Assembly (NCBI RefSeq): GCF_023101765.2
Contig: NC_064233.1
Span: 62,001-126,000, forward strand
Direction of reading: 5' to 3'
DNA from: Spodoptera frugiperda
Taxonomy: Eukaryota; Arthropoda; Insecta; Lepidoptera; Noctuidae
DNA: 64,000 nucleotides
The translations under genes and the position numbers were made by a program. This document shows positions 32,518 to 43,390 of the stretch, in pieces. Positions within the stretch are counted from its first letter, which is position 1; every line of letters begins with the position of its first letter. The notes under the pieces are model-generated. The model was not told the DNA's origin, ran no database searches, and saw nothing but the letters and a program-made list of their open reading frames with translations.

Positions 32518-32911
32518 GTAAGTTTCTCGTAACTATTTCATTTTATAATCAATTTTATTACTTTATTTTTTCTTCGTACAGTTTTTAGATTATATAATTG
32601 AGAAATTAAGTGGAAAATATTGCTTTATTTATTAAATATTGTTAAGTATAAACCCAATAACCCTCTATATGTAAAATTGTATTTTAATTTCACTTTTTTT
32701 TCTTTTAAATGACCTTGACTGCAGATGTAGGAATCATGAATAAATATCATAATAATATTATATTTATTCAATATTTCGTTTACCACGTTAAACACTTGAA
32801 TAAATAACTTGTAAAACATTTACTAATTTAAATATGAATTACTAATGTTACTCAGCATTTTTAATTCCAAGTAAAGTAATATAAAATGTAAAAAGTACTT
32901 TTTTATTACAG
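32518..32911 (+). other. 5' UTR intron of the plus-strand gene at 32924
   Basis: A strong donor GAG|GTAAGT at 32518 and an acceptor ttttattacag ending at 32911 flank 394 bp. The second exon of the transcript would begin at 32912, 12 bp before the start codon. The first, non-coding exon would lie just upstream of 32517. Confidence 0.45.
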
Positions 32912-32923
32912 AAATAAATAAAA

Positions 32924-35900
32924 ATGGCAACGAGCGGTTCCGGTGCGGTATTCTTTTTAGGCACGCGAGCACATTATCAGGTAAAATAGAAATGAAACGA
33001 CAAAATAAATGAAAAGATTCAATAGAATGATGGCTATGGGTATTAATAGTTTAAAAATTGCAGTTGTAGTAAACTGATCACGAACATAATACCATATCTT
33101 TTAGTTTCCAAAAGGGTAGGCAGACAGAGATGCATTTTGCACATTCAATCAGAGGGCTTAGTACGAGTTTGTTTTACGTCAATGAGATCGTTTTTGTTTG
33201 GTTCTATCGCGCCGGTCTATCAGAGCGTAGAACGCCCTCTCTTTTCGTTTTCATTTAACAAACTCGTACTAAGGATACTGAAGTATCTTAACCTAGGTAT
33301 CAGACGAATCACCTGATGGTAAGCAATCGCCGCCGACCATGGACATTTGAAACACCAGTGGCGTTAAAAGTAGGTACGTTGCCGGCCTTTTTGGGGTTAG
33401 AAATATATGAGTTGTGGGGAATCGGGGAATGGGAAGACTGGGAATTGGCCCTCCGGTTATATTGCTTCCCTCAAGTGGGTGCCACAATATTCGCCCGGGG
33501 TGTCAGTGGCCCTTACACCGGCACTGCATATACTAATACTCTATAGCTCTTCTGCCCATCTCCCCCAGGTGCTAAACCAGCCCGAGTCTCAGTACGACGC
33601 TGAGAACGGCAACACATCCACGGAGACGATATACCAGAACCCATCGGTCCAGGAGTTGTGGCCGGAGCAGAAACGGGACGACAACGAACGCTGGGGCTAT
33701 TGCGAGCAGGAAGTCAGTTGTGAGTAAACTTAAGACTATGGACTTGGCTTAAGTCAGTTTTTTACATTTAATGGGTCGACGTTTGGCCGCTATCTCGCCT
33801 GATGGTAAGTGATGATAAGCAACCTATTCACTCGGGCTTTGAAGACACCCAGGTTGTACCCATCAGGAAACACAGACTCCGGCAAGGAGTTCCACTCCCT
33901 AGCAGTTCGCACAAGGAAGTTTGAAGCGAAGCGTGAAGCGAAGTTGTGAATAACCTTAAGACTATACATGGCTTAAATCGCGAGAGACACTAGGGCGTCG
34001 GGGATCGCGAGACGATCTCCGGCCTCCGTAAATGCGGGTCTGCAGACGACGAGCAAGGGTAGCTCGCCGCCCGACCAGAACCAGACCCGTGCGTGCGGCG
34101 CGTCGCGTTCTGCGCGCGCCTGAAAGAGCCATCAGACCACCACAGATGGGGCCCAGTAGGGCTGATGCCTGATCCGGAGCTGCGGACTACCTAGCGGGTT
34201 TACCGGGGCTCCGGCTCAACAAGCAGGAGTAGGAACGAGGTGGTTTTTAGTCAGTAAGAGTCTGACACTCCCTCTCGCCTCGCCCAAGGCGGGAGAAGTC
34301 ATTGGATGATTTGAAAAAAAGAACAGATATTTTGATAACCGTAAGATGACTCATTTTTATTTTAATAACCGTCTGGTAGATTATTATTTTAAAACATTAG
34401 ACAAATAGGTATTTTTTATTTTCTCACGGAAACAAAATATACTTTCGACGACATATTATTTTGAAATGTCGCGTGATATCACTTCTATGTACGTTTTAGA
34501 CTTAGAAATGATATAGTTAGCTCCCAATCCTTGATTCATTTTATCTAAGTCTTTTTTACTTATAAAGTCCACTACCCCTCAGTCATTGGACTGCACGATT
34601 AACGCAGTAGCTGAATGATGGCAACGTGTCGCGGGTTTGATTCCCGCACTATTCGGGTGTGGGTGTAAAGTATTTATAAACATACTAATTCTACAGGAGA
34701 ACATCCTAATTTTGGGCATTTTAAAAGAAAAAACGGCCATAAAAATAATTAATAATGTAATTATTTACTTCCACAATAACCATACTCCATCTCTTTCCCT
34801 CCTACCAGTATCAGATGAGAGGGAGAGATCGGACAGTTTGCTGCGCTCGCGACGCAGACAGAGTACGGCAGCACTGTGCGAGGGAGACGACATGAAGCCT
34901 GCACTACTCAACTCTGTGGGGAACAGGTGATTTTGTACTCTATTTTTTGAGTGATAGGGATCAATTTTGTAAAATTGTTCAAGGGTTTTTGGTGTCTTGA
35001 TTTTTCGTTCTGTGATGGGGTAGGCAGAGGTGCACATACAATATAAGAAGAAGCCTATGGGAGAGAGGGTAATAGCGTTTAATGAGAAATGTTACTGAAA
35101 AATTTAATATAACCCCAATAACACTACCTGTCTCGAGAATCAAACCCTATAGTCCCCTTGTACGGTAATCGCGAGTTCACGAATATTTTGGAACAAGCAC
35201 CTATACCTTCACCGACAGACTGAGTGAAGAACAATAATGTTAATCAAATATTTTATCTCACATTTTAAACTTGCCCTGGACTTCCATAATAATTCAAGAC
35301 CAAAATTTGCCAAATCGGTCCGGCCGTCTCGAGTTTTAGGGAGACTAACGAACATCAATCAATTCGGCAACTGGCTGCCGTGCAACGTGTAGCGGGTTCA
35401 ATTCTCGCACGGAGCAACTCTTTGTGTGATCCACAAATTGTTGTTCCGGGTCTGGGTGTCATGTGTATGAACTTGTATGTTTGTAAACGCACCTACGACA
35501 CAGGAGAAATTCCTAGCGTGGGGCAAGTTTTTTTTTAATTGTCATTTCAAAGTACCTATAATACTTATATTTTAGAAATAAATGCTTTGACCACATGACA
35601 ATGTTCCCAGTGGCCCCACGAAGTGTCCAAAAGGCCTGGCTGCCGTGCAACGTATAGAGGGTTCGATTCTCGCACGGAGCAACACTTTGTGTGATCCACA
35701 AATTGTCGTTGCGGGTCTGGGTGTCATGTGCATGTGAACTTGTATGTTTGTAAACGCACCCACGACACAGGAGAAAATGAAGGGCAACGTTTTTTAAGTA
35801 ATTTCAAAGCGCCTATAATATTTTAATTGATATAAATGGCTTTGACCACATGCCAATGTTCACAGTGGCCCCACAAAATGTCCAAAAGGCCGCGGCACTC

Positions 35901-38900
35901 TCCTGACGCTGCTCTGGTCGCTGGCTCGACGCAAGCGGCGCGGCATCACCAACGACGAACTCTACTTACGACACATCGACAGCGCACTCACCAACAACTG
36001 CACCTACAGGGAGAGTTGCCGGTGTCTGGAGTGCCAGGTAAGAACATAAATGTAGATACTAGCGGACCCGACAGACGTTGTCCTGTCTACACGTTAATTT
36101 GAAAATTTTAAACTTTTTTCATAAGCTAAAACATTATGGACCTTTTTGATGAAAATTATTATTCAAATGTTATGACAATATCTAACGTCATTCATATTTG
36201 ACACTGCGATGGTAGCGCCGTCCGTCGGATCCGATGTAAAATATTCCAAAATCAACAACTACTAACAAATTAAAAATTAATTAAAAATTGTGAATCTAAA
36301 CCATTCTCAGATCCCCTTGAACACACACAAAAAATTTCATCAAAATCAGTTCAGTCGTTTAAGAGAAGTTCAGTGACATACACACTTACAGAAGAATTAT
36401 ATATATAAAGATTTCATTGTAACTTTCGTGAGACATACTAAATTAATTATTATGTTATCGGCATACTCACGTAACTGTTTGACGAGGAACTCGACTACTC
36501 TACAGTAGCAGCGCGACAGTCGCCGCGTCGTGTGTCGCGGAATGCTGCTCATGAATATGAGCCTCTAGCATGGCTTGAAACTAGTCGAGTTCCTCGTCAA
36601 AACATTACGTGAGTAAGCCGATAACATAATAATTAAATGTAGATATTATTATATTAGCTACTTCCGCGCGGTTTCACCCGCTCTGCTCGGCTCCTATTGG
36701 TCATAGCGTGATGTTTTATATACTATAGCCTTCCTCGATAAATGCACTACCCAACACAAAAATAATTATTCAAATCGGACCAGTAGTTCCGGAGATTAGC
36801 GCGTTCAAACAAACAAACAAACTCTTCAGCTTTATAATATTAGTATATATTAGTATAGATACTAATATCTGCCAGCGGCTTCGCCCGCCTTTTGGTATGA
36901 AAAGTAACCTATGTGTTATTCCAGATCATAATCTATCCTTGTTCCAAATTTTATTCCGATCCCTTCAGCCGTTTTGACGTGATTGAGTAACAAATATACA
37001 CACAAACTAACAAACTTTCGCAACTTGTACATATATGACTTTTTTGTATACTCATTAGTTTTATTTTTATCACAATAACAAAATAACATTAGCACGCGTG
37101 CGTAATGTTCCAAAATACCTACTAGACTTCCGATTACGCGGGCGCCTCGCTGTTAACAGCTGATCAGCGAAAACGCGCGAAATTTTGTTGTTTTGTTATT
37201 GTGATAAAAATAAAACTAATGAGTATACAAAAACAGTTTCTTTGGGAAAGTTGTTTGTAATCATGAGTACAATCGCGTGTTTAAATATCGTTCACTAATT
37301 ACCAGTCACCCTATATACACCAAGCGACAAAGCCGCCTTGACCGCTCGCCCTTTCTGACTGGGTCAAAGACATGAAAATAAAAAGACAGTGCGAGAGGGA
37401 CGGCGCTATGTAGGTTGTATAGCTCCATCCCTCTTGCACTGTTCAGTGATCTACCATTCTCAGACTAAGGCCCCAGAAAAGAACAGGTCAAAATCCTAAA
37501 CACGTTTTTCCAGAAATAGGATCACAAGCTTAAGTTTTGCTCTTGAAAATGTTTTTTTATGCACATTTTTATGCATATTTCACACATTCTTTGCGCAAAT
37601 CTATTTTTGGCACTTTAAAACTGCATTATAAACAAGTCTGGAATTGTGTCCAATATATGGCAATAGGCTCACCCCCTATTACATGGGACTGATAACACAA
37701 ATGGTGAAAAGTGGGTGTACATTGTATAGCGGCATTACGTGCCGTAATGTGCACCTCTGCCTTCGTCTTCGGGGATAAAGGGCGTGACGATATAGATAGA
37801 TAGACTTAAATAACATTATTATCGTTAGGTACTATTTCAAACCAGTCAGACTAGAATATTAACTAATTATTTATTACGTATTTCGATGCATTTGCACTTA
37901 AAACCAACTAGACTACCTCTATCATAAAGAAAGTATGTCAGTAGCGTCGTTGAAGCGAATTTGCATACATTTGTATTCGTTATTGGTAGACAGAGGTACA
38001 CATATACAATGTAATTTGTGTGCTTTCTTGCCACCGTCGCGTCGTGGTATAAAAGAAATTGTAGCACAGACCTGTCAAAAGTTACTTATGGCAAGAAAAC
38101 GACTATAAGTAACTTCATTCACCTCTAAACTGTCGATTAACTGCAAGATACTTAGCGTGTGTAGCACCTAAACCAGGAATGGCAAACCATTGGCTTGTGT
38201 GCCACGACAGTGATCACTAGATAAAACTTTTTTTATGGTACAAGCCGGTGAACGAGCAGTCTGATCACCTAATTGTAAGCAATCGCGGCCGGCCTTTTGG
38301 GGGTTAGGAATTTAAGGGTTGTTGGGGAATCGGGGATTGGAAAGACGGATAAATAAAGAATATAATAACTAAACCGAAAAAAAAATCATTGAAAAAGAAT
38401 TTTCAGAGTAAAAACCGAAAATGATGTTCAAGAACTTGTAAATAAAATTCAGTTTTTAACATTTTTTTATAGCATTTATTTATTTGTTAGATGTATGTAT
38501 GAATGAAATATTGCTTAGTTGTCCGTCAGTACATATTATATATATATATATATGTGTATAAAAAAATGAATCATTTAATTATTTACATACATGAAATGTG
38601 TTTTTTTTTCTGATGACAATATTATAGGCACGAATTTAGATTGTTTTTTCATATATTTAAAGCATTTTTTTATTTTTAAATAGTCTATAGTACTTTTTGG
38701 AACAGGGTTTCCTAATATAAAGAAAAAAGAAACTTGATTTTAAATACCATACCCAAAAAAATCTTTTAACAACTATTATAGCTTCTGCCAACGGCTTTGC
38801 CTTCCCGTGAGATAAAAAGTATCCTATCACCCAAGTCAACTCATACCCTGTCTGTATACCAAATTTCATCAAAATCCGTTCAGTAGTTTCAGCATGATTG

Positions 38901-41900
38901 ACGAACAAACATATAAACCAACAAATTTTCACATTTAAAATACATATTAGTGTGATTTTCGGTCAAAATTCACTTTCGAAATCTAGTTTTTCAGAAACCC
39001 TGTTTCAAAAGCTGCTCACAGATTTGCGACGAGTCAAATTTATTTTGAAATATTTATACCTATCTAATATTTTTTTTATACTATAGTAAAATATAGTATT
39101 TTTTTATAACTATATAATTTGGAAGCTTTTAGACTTGTAATTTTAAACTTAAAATTGTTTTTTCATGGGTGCATTTGAGTATCTGTTCAATTACAATATT
39201 TAAACAAATTCTATGTTACAGTTTCTTCAAACAATTATGAGCTCTATTTACAAAGATTTACGACAGGTATTGAATACAAAATTTGTTTGCAAAATCATTT
39301 ATTTACTGCAGTTATTGTTTAGCTTATGTCAAAATAGCTTGACATAACTATATAAGTTTTTAAACAGACATGGTCACTAACACTATCATTAGAACTTGAG
39401 ACGAGATATTTACCATGTTTATTTATGTCTATAAGTTTCCGATATTTCGGCACTGTTGCAAGCGCCATGATCACGGATGAACTGGAAACTCATAGACATA
39501 AATAAACATGGTAAATATCATGTCTCAAGTTCTAATGATAGTATTTAATTATGTTGAAATATCGTGACAAATAACACCCATGTAAAAACATACAACAGTC
39601 GTAAAATCGCACGACTTAGTCGCTAATATGCAAGCAGACAATTCTTTTAATAAAATTTACAATAAAAAAACATAGATTTTAAAGCCAATGCGTTGCTTAT
39701 AAAACGTTTTAATTCACAAACTTGTCAATGTCATATTCTAATGTGTCCGTAATATCAGTTTGCACATCGTCAACGGTCTTCTTTCGTTCCTCTAATCGAA
39801 GACACTTGAGACACTTCTGCCCTTTACGTAGCCAACAGCCTCTATGATACATCGAATTACACTTATCACACATTAAGGCTCCGCTGTCAAACGGATACAA
39901 CACTTCGTTGTTCTTACACACCTCACAGAGGTACCCCTTCCCAGAACAAAGATCACAGCTCGTTATATGTGACCGACACACCTCCGTTAGTTCCGTTAAC
40001 TGTGTCTCTAAAGACCCATCGTTAATAGCTTGCAAATGACTCATGCTGTACTTCTTGTTCACATCTCCAAGTTGAACGAATAACGGTGATAGTAAGTTCG
40101 TGCCTTCCGCACAAGCACAGAGGTACCGTCGCATCCATTCCAAGTCTTTCCGCATCTTGTGCACCCATTCTAACTCCGCTATAAAGTTGAATAACCTCGG
40201 GTTTATCCTTTCAATATCGATATATGGTCTGGACCACGATAGATTCAGCATTTGGTATGCTAACCGAGACACATACCGTTTTTCCCAATCCCAATTATGT
40301 ATCACTCTAGCGGGTATTGCGGATAAATCGTTCCAGTGGCACGTAGCACAGAAATATAAGCCAGTATAGTCACATAATCGCGGTTCATTCCACATGTCTT
40401 TGAAAGTTAATGCGGTTTGGCACTCTGCGCACTTATAGTCTTGCGCTGCTAAGCCTTTTTCCGGACATATACTCATTTCGAAGCTCCCTTTTTCTGTCAT
40501 AAGGACATGGGCACAAACTCTGCATATATGGTCCACACATTTGTAGTGACACAGGTATCCACAGTCGTTGCATATGTAGGAACCTTGCACAATACTCCAA
40601 ATGACTCCGCTGCAGTGGTCGCAGTACTGTTTACGGTTCGAAGGGTTGGTCTGCTGCTCGAAGTGATGTCCCTTTATAGAAACGCGCAACCTCGCTTGCC
40701 CATTATTGTCTTTTATGTCTTCTAAGCGTAGTCGTAACTCTACAAGGTATCTCACAAGCCATTTGCGCTCGTCGGAACATTGTGCTGTGTTTAAAACGAG
40801 TTCTTTGCACCGTATAATCGCTTTTTCTATCTCCTCTTTCGTCGCTGAGCTGTGGATCTTCAATTTTTGGTTCGCAATTGATTTTGGTATGCAATTCGAG
40901 TCGTATCCTTCGTCTAAGGATAGGTTGCCTGAAGTCGACGATGTTGATGTTCTAGAAGTAGCTTCTACGCTTGGGCTGCAGCATATAATGCTGTTCCTGT
41001 ATTTAGGTGAGTCGTTCGCGATGGCTGCTGCCATGGTCGTTAAATTTTACACAAAGGATGATCAACAATCACAATTATATCTCGCGTACATTTGCGTAAA
41101 ATTTTGCAATACGCACGTCAGTGTTTTTACGTTTTAGTCAAGCACACAACTGTTATCTTGCGTTACGTCTCATTTCGTTTCTGAATCAGTTATGTTTTGA
41201 TTGCGATTCGTGGTTTTTTTCTCCGTATCACAAATATCACAATAGTACTGTTGTCGTCATTTTTTGACAGATGAATTCATTATTCGTTTCTGTATGTTGG
41301 TAGTATTGAGTGCGTTCCGTTTAGAGCAGAAAAGCAAAGGTGATGATACAAAACGTGTTTAAACTATTATTTTATTTTTTGTTATTAAATAATAGGTTTT
41401 AAAAACTAACAAAAATAGACTAATTTTACTCAATAATTATGTGCTATATAATAAAATTTTAACACAAAAATGATAAACAATATTTACGACACGAAAGCAA
41501 CTTGGAACGAAACGTCACCCCACAGCGCAGGCGTACCAAACTCACGTCAATAACTTTTATCGGTCAGCTGTCAACACAAAGCAACTCATTGCGTTTTCTA
41601 GCAAATTTTTTTAGCATACATTGCTTCTAAACTACCAAATATTTCACTACAACTAATCCACGTTCTATACAAAACCGTCAATGTATATTAAATGAGTGTA
41701 ACCTCGAGTTTTAAAAAGATTTAAATTGCACGCTCCGTAAATGAGATCAGCTTCTATATTTGTGCCCATTACCTAGATTACAAGTACTTAGTAAATGACC
41801 TACGACCAACACGTGCTAATATTAATCTTTGTATTTAATATTGATAATTATTGCATTATTCTAATGGAGTATATTAGTAGGTTAAACTTTGTAGTGAATT

Positions 41901-42735
41901 AGGTAATAAGGGTTTAATGTTAACCCTAATTAGGTATTATTGGCGCGCATTTTATTGTTTATTTGTTTTTTAATAAAATAAAATATGGCGGTAAAGTAAA
42001 TGTTAGGTTTTTGGGTCTGAGATTCGAATATAAACATAGCGCCTATTATTTCCGAATGGGTAGGCAGAGGCGGGGTAAAATAGAGTATTACCACAGAATA
42101 CTAGTATTACTACATCGGGGTGGGTAGCTACAACGTTTCATTAGTTACTATTAAATCAGTAATGATTACTGACTTAATAAGAAGAGTATTGCAAAGGCGA
42201 TTTCCGAACGAGAAGTCTCGGATGCGATTCCTAGGGCGTGATGGGGCGATGGCCCAGGGCGACAAATTCTGGGGGGCGCCAAGGTCTGAAGTTGGAGTCT
42301 CTTGCCTCTCCTGGTGCAAACCCTCAGAACTGTGCTCTACGCTCTGTGCATATGCATATTTTTTATTGAGAACAAAACTTTCTACGTCCGCGTCGTTAGC
42401 TCTGGGTAACGCTAAAGGAAAGATGAAATTCTTAATATAATTTTACTTGGGATCAGCAAAAAACTAACACTTGATATTGCTTCCCTCAAGTGGGCGCCAC
42501 AATATTTTCGCCCGGGGTATCAGTGGCCCTTACGCCGGCACTGTCTCGACTCGAGTGTTATAAATAAGTCGGTAAAAAAAAAGAATGACCGTCATATTTT
42601 TAATTCCAGAGCCGTTACTTCGAGTGTGACGACGAGAGCGAGGACTACAGCTCTGACGACGACAGCTACGTGCCGCGGTACGTCGTGGAGGCCATGGAGG
42701 CGCACCACCAGCTGCCCGAGTCTGATGATGATGAG
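32924..42735 (+). CDS. Unknown protein, five visible coding exons (208 aa or more)
   Basis: Exons: 32924-32980, 33569-33719, 34809-34926, 35866-36037, 42610-42735. The GT-AG sites and phases agree throughout. The product starts MATSGSGAVFFLGTRAHYQ. An acidic/polar region follows, then an SR-like stretch (RSRRRQS) at about residues 81-88. Exon 4 has CPKGRGTLLTLLWSLARRKR and a small cysteine cluster, CTYRESCRCLEC. Exon 5 is acidic and serine-rich (DDESEDYSSDDDS). There is no membrane segment or signal peptide. If the last donor (GAG|gtactg) is not used, the frame runs on to TAA at 42787-42789, giving 225 residues. If it is used, the remaining exons would lie beyond the array. Exon 4's acceptor region has been duplicated with a SINE. 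DEF8 lies antisense inside intron 4. I do not recognise the family. Confidence 0.75.
33295..33460 (-). repeat. Metulj-like repeat, partial
   Basis: In reverse it carries cctgatggtaagcaatcgc, gaaacaccagtggcgtt and gttgccggcctttttgggg. It ends close to the motif block at 33460-33527. Confidence 0.55.
33460..33527. repeat. 68-bp block near the exon 2 acceptor, shared with 42472-42541
   Basis: It runs tattgcttccctcaagtggg, then gccacaatattcgcccgggg and gtcagtggcccttac. The second copy lies before exon 5 of the same gene. Each ends about 40-70 bp upstream of a splice acceptor. Confidence 0.6.
33780..33960. repeat. Dispersed repeat (ggagttccactccctagc type)
   Basis: It includes tctcgcctgatggtaagtga, cacccaggttgtacccatc and caaggagttccactcccta, words typical of a repeat common in noctuid genomes (from memory). 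No frame is preserved. Confidence 0.4.
34110..34320 (-). repeat. Dispersed repeat D, reverse copy
   Basis: In reverse order it has cagatggggcccagtagggc, ctgatccggagctgcgg, cctctcgcctcgcccaaggc and agtcattggatgattt. It matches 12293-12510 along its length. Confidence 0.65.
34583..34740 (+). repeat. SINE family A, diverged
   Basis: The head has ggcaacgtgtcgcgggtttg with attcccgcac. The body is shortened, and the 3' end has acaggagaacatcctaattt. It ends before exon 3 of the plus-strand gene. Confidence 0.5.
35365..35891 (+). repeat. Tandem duplication of a SINE plus the exon 4 acceptor
   Basis: The order is SINE A (35365-35530), a 105-bp block (35530-35636), a second SINE A (35637-35793), then a second 105-bp block (35790-35891). 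The second block contains the used acceptor (ttcacag ending at 35865) and the first 26 nt of exon 4. The first block has a similar acceptor (ttcccag ending at 35610) and the same exon start, but then runs straight into SINE sequence. Confidence 0.75.
36055..36420. repeat. Dispersed non-coding repeat
   Basis: It has agcggacccgacagacgttg, tgtgaatctaaaccattctc and catcaaaatcagttcagtcg, ending attatatatataaagat. This type is common in Lepidoptera. The class is unsure: Helitron-like or non-LTR derived. Confidence 0.4.
36440..36638. mobile_element. Foldback/MITE element with about 55-bp inverted ends
   Basis: The left arm taattattatgttatcggc...acgaggaactcgact is mirrored by agtcgagttcctcgt...gccgataacataataatta. 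The inside is about 85 bp and rich in CG (gcgcgacagtcgccgcgtcg). No open frame. Confidence 0.75.
36654..36859 (-). mobile_element. Helitron-like non-autonomous element
   Basis: Reverse copy of the 20816 type: a CTAA end preceded by the ccgcgcgg palindrome, and a TC start at 36858-36859. About 206 bp. Confidence 0.6.
36860..37020 (-). repeat. Dispersed repeat (cagcggcttcgcccgcc type)
   Basis: It has ctgccagcggcttcgcccgc, cctatgtgttattccagatc and cttcagccgttttgacgtga. Related pieces lie at 22410-22510 and 38765-38945. No frame is seen. Confidence 0.4.
37025..37318. mobile_element. Foldback element, second copy, left arm truncated
   Basis: The right arm (37188-37318) matches 12917-13042, ending attaccagtcaccctatata. 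The left arm keeps only the gttttatttttatcacaata part. The inner loop is related but rearranged. Confidence 0.75.
37640..37795 (+). repeat. SINE family B, tail part
   Basis: It runs from ccaatatatggcaataggc through cacttttcacc-type sequence to ggggataaagggcgtgacg and a GATA tail. The head is missing. Confidence 0.6.
38235..38345 (-). repeat. Metulj-like repeat fragment
   Basis: It has gtaagcaatcgcggccggcc and agggttgttggggaatcggg. The rest is gone. Confidence 0.45.
38765..38945 (-). repeat. Dispersed repeat (gcttctgccaacggctttgc type)
   Basis: It has tatcctatcacccaagtcaa and ttcatcaaaatccgttcagt, ending near acatattagtgtgat. It is the same broad family as 36860-37020. Confidence 0.4.
39382..39542. 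repeat. Inverted repeat with 59-bp arms
   Basis: The arms 39382-39440 and 39484-39542 are near-perfect inverses (actatcattagaacttgag against ctcaagttctaatgatagt). The 43-bp loop carries gatatttcggcactgttgc. It lies 170 bp past the DEF8 stop codon, so a DEF8 transcript could include this hairpin. Confidence 0.8.
39709..41034 (-). CDS. Def8: DEF8 homologue (C1 and Rubicon-homology zinc domains), intronless, 441 aa
   Basis: Homologue of DEF8 (differentially expressed in FDCP 8). In animals this family works with Rab7 and PLEKHM1 on late endosome and lysosome positioning. Residues 1-60 are serine-rich. 64-108 are helical. 123-174 form a C1-type zinc finger (H123/H124, C138, C141, C155, C158, H163, C166, C174). 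About 190-412 form the Rubicon-homology (DUF4206) region, with zinc ligands such as C202/C205, C229/C232, C360/C363, C370/C373, C389/C392, H397/C400 and C408/C411. All expected cysteine pairs look intact. The length is close to that of other DEF8 proteins. The start is the ATG at 41034 (MAAAIAND). The frame has no intron and lies antisense in intron 4 of the plus-strand gene. It could be an ancestral intronless gene or an old retrocopy that kept its frame. Confidence 0.92.
   Translation of the reverse strand: MAAAIANDSPKYRNSIICCSPSVEATSRTSTSSTSGNLSLDEGYDSNCIPKSIANQKLKIHSSATKEEIEKAIIRCKELVLNTAQCSDERKWLVRYLVELRLRLEDIKDNNGQARLRVSIKGHHFEQQTNPSNRKQYCDHCSGVIWSIVQGSYICNDCGYLCHYKCVDHICRVCAHVLMTEKGSFEMSICPEKGLAAQDYKCAECQTALTFKDMWNEPRLCDYTGLYFCATCHWNDLSAIPARVIHNWDWEKRYVSRLAYQMLNLSWSRPYIDIERINPRLFNFIAELEWVHKMRKDLEWMRRYLCACAEGTNLLSPLFVQLGDVNKKYSMSHLQAINDGSLETQLTELTEVCRSHITSCDLCSGKGYLCEVCKNNEVLYPFDSGALMCDKCNSMYHRGCWLRKGQKCLKCLRLEERKKTVDDVQTDITDTLEYDIDKFVN
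41035..41340 (-). promoter_or_regulatory. Probable DEF8 5' region
   Basis: Unique, non-repetitive sequence upstream of the DEF8 start with no clear TATA box. Stops in all frames soon precede the ATG. No obvious 5' UTR intron was found. Confidence 0.3.
42472..42541. repeat. 70-bp block near the exon 5 acceptor, shared with 33460-33527
   Basis: ttgcttccctcaagtgggcg, ccacaatattttcgcccggg and gtggcccttacgccggcac match the block before exon 2 with about five differences. It ends 68 bp before exon 5. Confidence 0.6.
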
Positions 42736-42789
42736 GTACTGGCATCATCATGCCATTTAATTTGGGACAGCCCTAACGTTAGAATTTAA

Positions 42790-42922
42790 GATCACGGATG
42801 AACTGATCATAGCGCTTGCAACAGTGCTGAAATATCGGAAACTCATAGACATAAATAAACATGGTAAATATCCCGTCTCAAGTTCTAATGATAGTGTTAG
42901 TGACCATGTCAGTTTAACAACT
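42790..42922. repeat. Dispersed repeat with gctgaaatatcgg core
   Basis: Reverse-orientation match to 9960-10083, including aaactcatagacataaataa and gttctaatgatagtgttag. It begins directly after the TAA at 42787-42789. Confidence 0.6.
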
Positions 42923-43124
42923 TATATTGGGGCAGCCTGCCTCAACCTTCCAAAACCGCTGCAACTCATTTACAGGATCTACAGTAGATACAACCATGAA
43001 AACACCGGAACACTACTGAGTCATTTAATGGTTACTTAACTCAGTCCTTAGCAATTGTTTTCGATACAAAATCGTTACTAAGGAATAGATTAAGTAATCA
43101 TTAAATGTCTCTGAGTGCGGCAAT

Positions 43125-43390
43125 TACTGACTAAAAACCACCCCATTCCTACTCCTGCTTTTCGAGTCAGAGCCCCGGTAACCCACTAGGTAGTCCGCTG
43201 TGGTGGTCTGATGGCTGTCGGTGCTGATTAAAAATGATCGAAAATGATTTGTAGGAGAATAAATGGCAATAGGCTCACCACCTTAATACATGGGACTTAC
43301 AACATAAATTGTGAAAACTGGGTGTTACATTGTACAGTGACATTACGTGTAATAAAGTGCACCTCTGCCTACCTCTTCAGGGATTAACCC
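43125..43390 (+). repeat. Repeat D fragment followed by a SINE family B tail
   Basis: 43125-43215 has ctgactaaaaaccacccc and gagtcagagccccggtaac (repeat D). 43262-43387 has ggcaataggctcaccacc and cctctgcctacctcttcagg (SINE B tail). These are the last non-array features before block 2. Confidence 0.5.

Noticed and set aside
34637..34930. A 97-codon plus frame with a membrane-like start
   Set aside because: It begins in a SINE and intron sequence. Only the part from 34809 is an exon of the unknown gene.
35836..36102. Plus-strand frame of 88 codons at exon 4 of the unknown gene
   Set aside because: It uses a different frame from the one that joins exons 3 and 5 in phase and reads through the donor at 36038.
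40706..41137. Plus-strand frame of 143 codons opposite DEF8
   Set aside because: Antisense shadow of the DEF8 N-terminal coding region; DEF8 has clear domain evidence.
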